Positions 27,845 through 36,187 of a stretch of DNA of 64,000 bases are shown here, piece by piece (the stretch's first letter is position 1; each line of letters begins with the position of its first letter). The stretch is from an uncultured Lachnospiraceae bacterium (GTDB taxonomy: Bacteria; Bacillota; Clostridia; Lachnospirales; Lachnospiraceae): contig CAKRFY010000005.1 of the NCBI GenBank assembly GCA_934320895.1, positions 70,961 through 134,960 on the forward strand, given 5' to 3'. The notes below the pieces were generated by a model that made no database searches, was not told where the DNA came from, and worked only from the letters and a program-made list of their open reading frames with translations. Made by a program: the position numbers and the translations under genes.

Positions 27845-27909
27845 TAAGTACTGACGGCGACAAAAATGCCGGCTAACATTATTTGTTATATCTGCACAAT
27901 CTATTTACA
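27845..27909 (+). repeat. Half copy of the palindromic element
   Basis: TAAGTACTGACGGCGACAA and the following AATGCCGGCTAACATTATTT match the right half of the 20389-20532 element, and the match continues past its end through CAATCTATTTACA. The left half is missing. It lies in the 138-bp gap between parE and parC. Confidence 0.75.
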
Positions 27910-27963
27910 AGCTTTGACAGTTTTGCAAATATAAATAGTGAATTAAAAAGAATGGGGATTAAA

Positions 27964-30216
27964 ATGAAAACAAAGGAACAACCAATTATTCAGCTTGATT
28001 TCTCGGAAGAAATGAGAAATTCATATAGAGATTATGCTATGAGCGTAATCATAGCAAGAGCACTTCCTGATGTGAGGGACGGTCTGAAGCCTGTTCAGAG
28101 AAGGATTCTTTATGCCATGGATGAGCTTGGTCTTGCACCTGACAAGCCACATAGAAAAAGCGCCCGTATTGTCGGTGATACCATGGGTAAATATCATCCT
28201 CATGGTGATAGTTCGATATATGATGCGCTTGTACATATGACGGAGGATTATTCACTTTCATTGCCACTTGTAGACGGACATGGAAACTTTGGTTCAATAG
28301 ATGGTGACGGAGCAGCCGCTATGCGTTATACAGAAGCAAGGCTTTCAAAACCGGCAATGACTATGCTTGAAAATCTTGACAAAGGACTTGTGCCATTTGG
28401 CCCAAACTTTGACGAGAGCGAAAAAGAGCCACTGGTACTTCCAGCAACACTTCCAAATCTACTTATAAACGGAACAACCGGAATAGCAGTAGGAATGGCG
28501 ACAAACATGCCGCCGCACAATCCGGGCGAGGTGATAGATGGAGTTATCGCATACATGGATAACCCTGAGATTTCTACAAAGGGACTTATGAAATATATAA
28601 AAGGTCCTGATTTTCCAACAGGAGCCTCTATCACAAACACAGATGATCTGTTTGATATATATGATACAGGTGAAGGAAAAATAAAAATTCGTGCAAAAGC
28701 AGAAATAGAACCCGGCACAAACGGAAGAAAAAATATAGTTGTGACAGAGATACCATACACAGTGGCAGGAAATAAAACTAAGCTGCTTGAAAATCTTGTA
28801 TCATTATCAAAAGACAAGGTATTTGATGAGATATATGATGTGCGTGATGAATCATCAAAAGAGGGAATACGAATAGTAGTAGAAGTAAAAAAGGACAGAA
28901 ATGCAGAAAATCTTTTAAACGGACTCTACCAGAAAACATCACTTGAAGACACATATGGTGTAAATATGCTTGCCGTAAAAGACAAACAGCCTATAACATT
29001 TACACTCAAGGGACTCGTACAGGAATTTGTTGAATTTCAGGAAGAACTCTACACAAAGGAGTATGAGCATCTTTTGGAAAAGGCAAAAGCAAGACTAGAG
29101 ATAGTAGCAGGCCTTATAAAAGCCACAGATGTGATAGACCTTATCATAGAAATACTTCGTGGAAGTGATTCAGTAAAACAGGCGAAAAACTGTCTTATAA
29201 ACGGAGTGACAACTGACATAAAATTTAAAACACAGAAGTCAGAGAAAGCAGCGTCAAAACTTGATTTCACAAAAAATCAGGCAGATGCGGTACTTGCAAT
29301 GCCACTTAGCAAGCTTATCGGACTTGAACTGTTAAAACTTCATCAGGAAAACGATTCACTTCTTGCCAATATAGAAGAGTACGATAATGTACTTGGAAAC
29401 ATAAACGAGCTGCACAAAGTAATAAAAGCGAGACTTAAGAATTATAAGAAACAGTTTGGCAGAGGAAGACGGACAATACTCACAAATCTTGATGCAGGAA
29501 AATATGTCGAGGAAGTAAAAGAGGAAAATCTCTACGTGCTTATCGACAGATTTGGATATTGTAAATCTGTAGACGAATCAAGTTATTCAAGGATATCAGC
29601 AGAATCCCTAAACGAATATACGCATAAAATACAGATAAGAAACACAGACAAGCTTTGTGTATTCACAAAAAACGGATTTATGCATCAGATAAAAATGTCG
29701 GCGATACCAAAAGGAAGAAACAGGGACAAAGGAGTGCTCATACAGTCGCTGTGCAAACTTGGAAATGATGAAGTACTCACATATATAGCATTTGAAGATC
29801 TGTTTAACTCACAGCTTTTATTTGTCACGAAAAACGGACTTGTAAAGCTGGTATCAGGCGTAGAATTTGAAACCAACCGCTCAATGATAAACTCAACAAA
29901 ACTTGACGATGAAGACGAACTTATAACAGTGCGTCCACTCACCGACGAAGAATCAATATCGGAAGACAGCAGTGTAGTCATAATAACGCACAAAGAAGCA
30001 TCACTTCGCTTCCCACTCTCACAGGTAAACGAACTCAAAAAAGCCAGCAAGGGAGTAAAAGGAATAACAATGGCAGCAGGCGACTATGCATGGTATGCAG
30101 AAGTAGTCTCAAAAGAAACAGAAACACTGGAATATGAGGGAAAGAAGTATGCGGCAAAGAAGATAAAGATGCATAAAAGGAATGATAAGGCATCCAGGGC
30201 GAAGATACGGGTGTAA
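27964..30216 (+). CDS. parC: Type IIA topoisomerase cleavage subunit (ParC/GyrA-like)
   Basis: A 750-residue A subunit. The N-terminal winged-helix tower region has [20 protein letters not shown], the quinolone-region [13 protein letters not shown] and the catalytic tyrosine in [12 protein letters not shown]. The C-terminal beta-pinwheel (about 480-750) shows repeats such as [15 protein letters not shown] but no QRRGGKG-like GyrA box, supporting topoisomerase IV. ATG 27964 follows GGGGAT; the frame is open upstream into the repeat. Its gap from parE holds a repeat relic. Confidence 0.87.
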   Translation: MKTKEQPIIQLDFSEEMRNSYRDYAMSVIIARALPDVRDGLKPVQRRILYAMDELGLAPDKPHRKSARIVGDTMGKYHPHGDSSIYDALVHMTEDYSLSLPLVDGHGNFGSIDGDGAAAMRYTEARLSKPAMTMLENLDKGLVPFGPNFDESEKEPLVLPATLPNLLINGTTGIAVGMATNMPPHNPGEVIDGVIAYMDNPEISTKGLMKYIKGPDFPTGASITNTDDLFDIYDTGEGKIKIRAKAEIEPGTNGRKNIVVTEIPYTVAGNKTKLLENLVSLSKDKVFDEIYDVRDESSKEGIRIVVEVKKDRNAENLLNGLYQKTSLEDTYGVNMLAVKDKQPITFTLKGLVQEFVEFQEELYTKEYEHLLEKAKARLEIVAGLIKATDVIDLIIEILRGSDSVKQAKNCLINGVTTDIKFKTQKSEKAASKLDFTKNQADAVLAMPLSKLIGLELLKLHQENDSLLANIEEYDNVLGNINELHKVIKARLKNYKKQFGRGRRTILTNLDAGKYVEEVKEENLYVLIDRFGYCKSVDESSYSRISAESLNEYTHKIQIRNTDKLCVFTKNGFMHQIKMSAIPKGRNRDKGVLIQSLCKLGNDEVLTYIAFEDLFNSQLLFVTKNGLVKLVSGVEFETNRSMINSTKLDDEDELITVRPLTDEESISEDSSVVIITHKEASLRFPLSQVNELKKASKGVKGITMAAGDYAWYAEVVSKETETLEYEGKKYAAKKIKMHKRNDKASRAKIRV

Positions 30217-30234
30217 GTTCTCAAAATGGGGGTA

Positions 30235-30263
30235 TTGATTTAATATAAAATTCAGACTATAAT
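30235..30263 (+). promoter_or_regulatory. Sigma-A promoter of the AAA_14 gene
   Basis: TTGATT (30235-30240), a 17-bp spacer and TATAAT (30258-30263). Confidence 0.65.
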
Positions 30264-30296
30264 AAAATTATATTTTAGATTAGTCGGAGGTGCGGC

Positions 30297-31529
30297 ATGG
30301 CGTATATAAAAAGAGCGATTACTTCGGTGCTAAAAAAGCGTGTAGACACAAATAAATGTACATTGATAGTCGGAGCCAGACAAGTTGGCAAATCTACATT
30401 TGTCAGACATGAATTTCCTGAATTTAACAGGGCAAATTTTGATGACAGATTGACAAGACTACAAGCAAGAGAAGAGCCTAAGTTATTTTTTATAAATAAT
30501 CCATGCCCTCTTTTTATTGATGAAGTTCAAAAAGAGGGCAGTATATTAGAAGATGTAAAAATAATAGTTGACGAAACAGATGAGAGGGGATTATTTATTT
30601 TATCAGGTTCACAAAAATTGGAACTGATGAAGGGTGTTAGTGAATCGCTTGCTGGCAGAGTATCAATTCTTGAACTTGCCGGACTGTCTATGAGGGAAAT
30701 ATATGATGTGGACTTTAACAGGCATTTTATACCATCAGAAGAATATATCAGAGAACGTGAGAAGAAGATAAAACCATATAAGGATATATGGAAGATCATT
30801 CATAAAGGTTCATATCCGGAATTATATGCGTATGACAGAGAGTGGCAGGAGTATTATTCCTCTTATGTTTCAACTTACCTGGAAAGAGACATAAATGAGA
30901 TGATTTCGGCAGACAGCATAACTTTCACAAAATTTCTGACAGTGGTAGCAGCAAGAACTGGTGAAATGTTAAATTATGCCAACATTGCAGGTGAAGTAGG
31001 CGTGAGTGAGCCAACGATAAAGAAGTGGATCTCAATATTAGAAAGAACAGGAGTAGTGTATCTTTTGCAGCCGTATAGTGCAAGTGCTCTTAAACGTGCT
31101 GTAAAGACACCAAAGATTTACTTTAGAGATACAGGACTTGCATGTTATCTGACAAGGTGGCTGACAGCAGATACTTTAAAATGTTCAGCAGTAGCAGGAA
31201 ATATGTTTGAGACATTTGTTGTATCGGAAATTTTGAAATCATATAGTAATGAGGGAAAGGATTATAAATTCAACATCTTTTATTATAGGGGAAAAGATAA
31301 GAATACATCTTCTGAAAATGAGATCGATATTGTAATTGAAGAAGATGGAGTATTATATCCTGTAGAAATAAAAATGTCAGGCAATCCCAAGGCAAACATG
31401 GGAGCAACAAATCCAGTCCTTGACAAAATTGAGAATAAAAAGAGAGGAATGGGAGCGATTGTGTGTCTGATAGATAAAAAAACATTTTTAAGAGAAAATC
31501 TGGTGGCATTGCCAATCGAGTTTATTTAG
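30297..31529 (+). CDS. AAA_14 / DUF4143 ATP-binding protein
   Basis: A 410-residue protein of the widespread AAA_14-DUF4143 family. Walker A is GARQVGKST (about residue 27), Walker B is PLFIDEVQK, and sensor-like SGSQKLEL and LAGRV follow. The DUF4143 part begins near residue 180 with a winged-helix-like segment (YANIAGEVGVSEPTIKKWIS). The C-terminus has NEIDIVIEEDGVLYPVEIKM, the spacing of a PD-(D/E)XK nuclease-like core. The cellular role is unknown; family members are scattered and often horizontally moved. It has its own sigma-A promoter and the SD CGGAGGT, and stands alone between parC and lysA. Confidence 0.88.
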   Translation: MAYIKRAITSVLKKRVDTNKCTLIVGARQVGKSTFVRHEFPEFNRANFDDRLTRLQAREEPKLFFINNPCPLFIDEVQKEGSILEDVKIIVDETDERGLFILSGSQKLELMKGVSESLAGRVSILELAGLSMREIYDVDFNRHFIPSEEYIREREKKIKPYKDIWKIIHKGSYPELYAYDREWQEYYSSYVSTYLERDINEMISADSITFTKFLTVVAARTGEMLNYANIAGEVGVSEPTIKKWISILERTGVVYLLQPYSASALKRAVKTPKIYFRDTGLACYLTRWLTADTLKCSAVAGNMFETFVVSEILKSYSNEGKDYKFNIFYYRGKDKNTSSENEIDIVIEEDGVLYPVEIKMSGNPKANMGATNPVLDKIENKKRGMGAIVCLIDKKTFLRENLVALPIEFI

Positions 31530-31677
31530 GCAATGTTAGTATATTTCTCAAGTTAGGGTATTGAAACCTAAAATGATTTTTGATACCATAGGTAAGGATA
31601 CATTGCTAGCAACTTTATAAACTTTAGTGAATCATAGCTGTACAATGTATCAGGTTAAAAAATGACCTTGAATACAC

Positions 31678-31731
31678 AAAAGCAGACAAAAAGCGAAGAT
31701 CATTTGATCTGTCATACAGAAAGCCTGCTTT
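31678..31731 (+). promoter_or_regulatory. Structured lysA leader
   Basis: AAAGCAG (31678-31684) pairs with CTGCTTT (31725-31731), enclosing a perfect AGATC-ATTT-GATCT hairpin (31697-31710). It ends 4 nt before the SD AAAGGA. It does not resemble the lysine riboswitch. It could limit ribosome access; the function is not shown. Confidence 0.35.
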
Positions 31732-31749
31732 AAGAAAGGACGACACAAC

Positions 31750-33018
31750 ATGAAAAAGATACCATTTGTAACAAAAGAACAGATCGAGGAAATCGCAAAA
31801 ACATACCCTACACCTTTTCACATCTATGATGAGAAGGGCATCAGAGAAAATGCGCGCAAACTCAAGAAAGCATTTTCATGGAACAAAGGCTACCGTGAGT
31901 ATTTCGCAGTAAAAGCAACTCCAAACCCATTTATCCTCAAACTTCTTCAGGAAGAGGGATGTGGTGTAGACTGCTCATCACTCACAGAACTTATGATGTC
32001 AGAGGCATGTGGCTTTAAAAACAGCGATATCATGTTCTCTTCAAATGTTACACCAGCAGCCGAGTACAAGAAAGCAAAAGAACTCGGTGCATATATAAAT
32101 CTTGATGACATTACACATATAGATTTTCTTGACGAGGTAGCGGGAATCCCTGAGACAATCTGCTGCCGTTACAATCCGGGTGGAGTATTCCAGATGGGAA
32201 CAGATATTATGGACAATCCGGGAGATGCCAAATATGGTATGACCAAAGAACAGATGATAGAAGCTTTCAAGAGACTTAAAGCAATGGGAGCAAAATATTT
32301 TGGAATTCATTCATTCCTCGCAAGCAATACAGTAAGCAATGAATACTATCCTACACTTGCAGGAATCCTCTTTAACCTTGCAGTAGAACTTAAAGAGAAA
32401 ACAGGCGTTGAGATTAAATTCATCAACCTCTCAGGCGGTGTCGGAATCCCTTACACAGAAGACAAAGAGCCAAATGATATAGCAGTCATCGGTGAGGGCG
32501 TACACAAGAAATTTGACGAGATCATGGTACCGGCAGGCATGGGAGATGTAGCAATCTTTACAGAACTTGGCCGTTTCATGCTTGCACCATACGGTGGACT
32601 TGTAACAAAAGCAATCCATGAGAAACATATATACAAAGAATATATAGGGGTAGATGCATGTGCAGTAAACCTTATGCGCCCGGCAATGTACGGAGCATAT
32701 CATCATATTACAGTACTTGGAAAAGAAAACGAGCCATGCGACCATAAATATGATGTCACAGGTTCACTCTGTGAGAATAATGATAAATTTGCAATAGACC
32801 GCATGCTTCCAAAGATTGATATGGGAGATTATCTCTTTATACATGACGCTGGAGCACATGGATTTGCCATGGGTTACAATTACAATGGCAAATTAAAATC
32901 AGCAGAACTCCTTCTCAAAGAAGATGGAAGTGTTCAGATGATAAGACGTGCAGAAACACCAAAGGACTACTTTGCAACATTTGATTTCTGCGATATACTT
33001 AAAGATGTTAAATACTAA
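31750..33018 (+). CDS. lysA: Diaminopimelate decarboxylase
   Basis: A PLP-dependent alanine-racemase-fold decarboxylase (422 residues) making L-lysine from meso-diaminopimelate. The PLP lysine is in REYFAVKATPNP, the substrate-binding histidine in FGIHSFLASN, the glycine loop in INLSGGVGIPY, the arginine-containing ELGRFMLAPYG, the CENNDKFA segment and the C-terminal HDAGAHGFAMGYNYNGK. Related ornithine/arginine decarboxylases are less likely because of the lysA-type CENNDKFA/AHGFAMGYNYN signature. A strong terminator follows. Confidence 0.9.
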   Translation: MKKIPFVTKEQIEEIAKTYPTPFHIYDEKGIRENARKLKKAFSWNKGYREYFAVKATPNPFILKLLQEEGCGVDCSSLTELMMSEACGFKNSDIMFSSNVTPAAEYKKAKELGAYINLDDITHIDFLDEVAGIPETICCRYNPGGVFQMGTDIMDNPGDAKYGMTKEQMIEAFKRLKAMGAKYFGIHSFLASNTVSNEYYPTLAGILFNLAVELKEKTGVEIKFINLSGGVGIPYTEDKEPNDIAVIGEGVHKKFDEIMVPAGMGDVAIFTELGRFMLAPYGGLVTKAIHEKHIYKEYIGVDACAVNLMRPAMYGAYHHITVLGKENEPCDHKYDVTGSLCENNDKFAIDRMLPKIDMGDYLFIHDAGAHGFAMGYNYNGKLKSAELLLKEDGSVQMIRRAETPKDYFATFDFCDILKDVKY

Positions 33019-33043
33019 GATTTGTTCAACTTGCATAAAAACA

Positions 33044-33080
33044 AAAAAAGACACCGATAAAATTTGTCGGTGTCTTTTTT
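33044..33080 (+). terminator. Terminator after lysA
   Basis: AAAAAAGACACCGA (33044-33057) pairs perfectly with TCGGTGTCTTTTTT (33067-33080). Its A/T symmetry allows bidirectional function. Confidence 0.9.
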
Positions 33081-33101
33081 GAACTAATATGCATTTTCAG
33101 G

Positions 33102-33129
33102 TAAAGTTTTCTTTACTAAAAGCCGATAA
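33102..33129 (+). promoter_or_regulatory. Sigma-28 promoter of flgM operon
   Basis: TAAA (33102-33105), a 16-bp spacer and GCCGATAA (33122-33129), a near-consensus SigD/FliA promoter 35 bp before flgM. Confidence 0.85.
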
Positions 33130-33164
33130 ATAGAATGAAAATGAATTGACTAGGTGGTGATAAT

Positions 33165-33443
33165 ATGAGAATAGATGCATTAAATCAGGTAAGCCAGTTA
33201 TATCAGGCAAACAAACCTAAAAAAGTTTCAAAAAGCAAAGAGAACGATGCAGCAGATAAGTTCGAGATATCACAGTCAGCAAAAGATTATCAGGTAGCGA
33301 GATCAGCAGTAAATGATTCATCTGATATCAGAGAAGACAAAGTCGCTAAACTTAAGGAAGCAGTAGCAAGCGGTACTTACAATGTTTCAGCAGCCGAGAT
33401 AGCTGACAAAATGGTAAGCAGATATTTTGATTCGATTTTTTAG
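33165..33443 (+). CDS. flgM: Anti-sigma-28 factor FlgM
   Basis: FlgM binds and inhibits sigma-28 until the hook-basal body is complete. The 92-residue product starts MRIDALNQVSQLYQANKPKK, has a disordered polar middle, and ends with the sigma-binding helices (VAKLKEAVASGTYNVSAAEI then ADKMVSRYF). It is preceded by a sigma-28 promoter, so it is both regulator and target. It heads the late operon with flgN. Confidence 0.93.
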   Translation: MRIDALNQVSQLYQANKPKKVSKSKENDAADKFEISQSAKDYQVARSAVNDSSDIREDKVAKLKEAVASGTYNVSAAEIADKMVSRYFDSIF

Positions 33444-33462
33444 AGTAAGCCGGGAGCAGTAA

Positions 33463-34005
33463 ATGCCTGGGCATGAAAAAGAGGAAAAAGATTTGGCTAG
33501 TTTAATGGATGAACTCCTCGAAGCATTAAACGAGGAAAAAGAGATTTACGAAGAACTTGTGCCGATATCTGAGAGAAAAACACAGGTACTTATAAAAGAA
33601 GACCTTGAAGAACTCAAAAAGATTACGGACAAAGAGCAGTTTCTTGTTGACAAAGTAAGCATCGTTGACAGGAAGAGGGAAAAAGTTATAAAAAATATAA
33701 GTGTAGTCTTAAACAAGGATCCGAAGGAACTGGATCTTTCAACACTTGCAAATATATTGTGCAGGCAGCCAGAAGAAAGAAAAAGACTGAATCAGATTCA
33801 TGATTCGCTAAAAAAGATTATGAACAGGCTTGTCATTGCAAATGAACAAAATAAAGAACTTATAGAAAATTCCCTAGGAATGATAGAGTTCAATATGAAC
33901 TATATTAAAAGCACAAGGATGTCGCCGGGAAATAACAATTATGATCGTAACGCCGCTACGAGTTATACAGACTCAGACAGAGGCGGATTTGATGCAAAAC
34001 AGTGA
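33463..34005 (+). CDS. flgN: Flagellar chaperone FlgN
   Basis: A 180-residue, almost all-helical protein (LASLMDELLEALNEEKEIYE, KKITDKEQFLVDKVSIVDRK) typical of FlgN, the export chaperone for the hook-filament junction proteins FlgK and FlgL encoded next. The C-terminal about 30 residues (SPGNNNYDRNAATSYTDSDR) are polar and probably disordered. It begins 19 bp after flgM and is followed by a 161-bp gap before flgK. Confidence 0.85.
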   Translation: MPGHEKEEKDLASLMDELLEALNEEKEIYEELVPISERKTQVLIKEDLEELKKITDKEQFLVDKVSIVDRKREKVIKNISVVLNKDPKELDLSTLANILCRQPEERKRLNQIHDSLKKIMNRLVIANEQNKELIENSLGMIEFNMNYIKSTRMSPGNNNYDRNAATSYTDSDRGGFDAKQ

Positions 34006-34166
34006 TTATATGCTATGCTTAAATAAAGAGTGTATAGCGTATAGTCATAAGCATCAGATATGATTATGGTTATACGGTGTACATTCTTTTTTTATTATAG
34101 GAAAGCATGAAAGGGGATTAAAAGATTTCCTATCACAAAAGTTCATAAAAATATGGAGGAAAAAAG

Positions 34167-36146
34167 ATGAGCTTATTTACGAGTTTACAAAATGGGGTTT
34201 CAGGATTGAATGCAGCGTCCGCTGGTCTTAATACAACCTCGCACAACCTTGCCAATACGAAAACGCAGGGTTATACAAGGCAGCAGAGCATTCAGAAGGA
34301 CATGTATTATCAGACATTTAAGGTTACGGACAAATCAACCATGAAAGTCGGATACGGGACATATGTAGCAGATGTCCGTCAGATAAGAGATATATTCCTT
34401 GACAAAGAATACAGACTTCAGGTCAGCAGACAGAATTTCTATGAAAAGCAGGTTGAGTGTGAGCAGGAAGTAGAAGATATATTCGGTGAGACAGAGGGTG
34501 TTGAATTCAGAAATTCAATGGAAAGCATATGGGAAGCTGTACAGAACCTTTCCACAAACCCTGAAAGTGTCGTAAACAGACAGCTTTTTGTGACACAGTG
34601 CGAGTCATTTATAGAAACAGCAAAGAATGCGTACAATGCTATCACAAAATATCAATCAGGCTTGAACAGTGAAGTACAAAAGCAAGTTGATGCGATAAAC
34701 AGTATAGCAGACCAGATAGCAGAACTAAATAAGATCATATCAGAAAAAGAAGCATCAGGAGTTGAAAATGCAAATGATTACCGTGACCAGCGAAATCTTC
34801 TTATGGACAAACTCGGTGGTTACACATACTATACATACAACGAAGATGTAGACGGAAAAGTACAGATATACATAGGTGATGCACCACTTGTCATAGAAAC
34901 AAAGTCATTCCATATGAAAACGGAAAGTGCCACACAAACAGGTATGTACAACGTAGTATGGGAAGATAAAAGTTTTGGTGATGTGTACAACACAGATGAG
35001 GCATATTCGACAGCCAAAAAGACAGACACAGGTTCACTCCTCGGTATACTTACAGCGAGAGGAAAGAAAAACGCTGTATACAGTGATGTGCCACAGGAAC
35101 CAAATGCCGCTGACAAAAAATACTATGAAAATGGTGTATTCCAGAAAGATAAATATAATGAAGATTATGGAAAGTATAAAACAAAAGTAGAACTTTATAA
35201 CAACACTACAGGAAATTCCATTCTCACACAGGCAGAGGCACAGTTTGATCTTCTTATCAATGGTATTGTTACTATGTTAAATGATGTCTTTTGCCCGAAT
35301 GTAAAGGACAGCAATGGCAGTGATAAGATATCACTAAATGTCGATATTGAAGGTACGGCAAAAGATGCAAATGGCAATGATATTACATTTAAACTTGACG
35401 CATCTAAAAAATATAAGTTCCTTGATGCAACAAACAGCGCAGTAGGAGCAGATGATAAAGAGACAATAGGAACTGAACTTTTCGTCAGAACAGGAACGCC
35501 AAGATATACAAAGATTACTCTTAAGCAGCCGGTGACAGTAACAGGTGCAGATGGAAAGACGACGATAAATCTTACAAATGAAGTAACTGATGAAAATGGT
35601 AATAAAAAGTATGAATTATATGTCTACAATGAAGAAAATGTATCAATAGAACAGGGCACAGATGGAAAGTATACATATGTTGAACATCCAGAAGGATACA
35701 CAGACAAAACAACGATGTATACAGTCACAAATCTTCAGATAAATCCTGATATCCTTGCCGACTACTCACTTTTGCCGGTAAAGAAAAATTCATCAGGCGG
35801 TGACTCAGGAGCATATGCACTTGACATATACAAAGATATACTTACAGCATGGAAATCAGACTTTGCGAAACTTGACCCGAACACAAAGACATCATACACA
35901 TTTGATGAATATTACAATGAAATGATAGGAAACTTTGGCTCAAAAGGTAAAGTATGGCAGAGCAAAGTAGATAATCAGGAAAAACTTGTTGAACAGACAG
36001 AAGATAAAAGACAGCAGGTATCAGGTGTATCAACAGATGAGGAACTCACAAGCCTTCTTACATATCAGCATGCGTACAATGCCGCATCAAGATATATAAA
36101 TGTAGTAAATCAGATGCTTGAACACCTGATAGAAAAACTTGGATAA
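34167..36146 (+). CDS. flgK: Flagellar hook-associated protein 1 (FlgK), copy 1
   Basis: A 659-residue hook-filament junction protein. The N-terminal D0 helix has SLFTSLQNGVSGLNAASAGL then NTTSHNLANTKTQGYTRQ, and the C-terminal helix has GVSTDEELTSLLTYQHAYNA then ASRYINVVNQML. The middle is the variable surface domain, rich in Lys, Asp and Thr. FlgK polymerises at the hook tip as the first junction zone. The SD TGGAGG is strong. A second flgK follows 41 bp downstream. Confidence 0.93.
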   Translation: MSLFTSLQNGVSGLNAASAGLNTTSHNLANTKTQGYTRQQSIQKDMYYQTFKVTDKSTMKVGYGTYVADVRQIRDIFLDKEYRLQVSRQNFYEKQVECEQEVEDIFGETEGVEFRNSMESIWEAVQNLSTNPESVVNRQLFVTQCESFIETAKNAYNAITKYQSGLNSEVQKQVDAINSIADQIAELNKIISEKEASGVENANDYRDQRNLLMDKLGGYTYYTYNEDVDGKVQIYIGDAPLVIETKSFHMKTESATQTGMYNVVWEDKSFGDVYNTDEAYSTAKKTDTGSLLGILTARGKKNAVYSDVPQEPNAADKKYYENGVFQKDKYNEDYGKYKTKVELYNNTTGNSILTQAEAQFDLLINGIVTMLNDVFCPNVKDSNGSDKISLNVDIEGTAKDANGNDITFKLDASKKYKFLDATNSAVGADDKETIGTELFVRTGTPRYTKITLKQPVTVTGADGKTTINLTNEVTDENGNKKYELYVYNEENVSIEQGTDGKYTYVEHPEGYTDKTTMYTVTNLQINPDILADYSLLPVKKNSSGGDSGAYALDIYKDILTAWKSDFAKLDPNTKTSYTFDEYYNEMIGNFGSKGKVWQSKVDNQEKLVEQTEDKRQQVSGVSTDEELTSLLTYQHAYNAASRYINVVNQMLEHLIEKLG

Positions 36147-36187
36147 CTTGGATAAAACGAAAATAAAATTTTCATTGGAGGGAAAAT

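Noticed and set aside
30297..31529. Antiphage defence system
   Set aside because: A single AAA_14-DUF4143 gene between housekeeping genes with no defence partner is not enough evidence.
31530..31749. Lysine riboswitch before lysA
   Set aside because: The conserved L-box core motifs are not seen; only simple hairpins are present.
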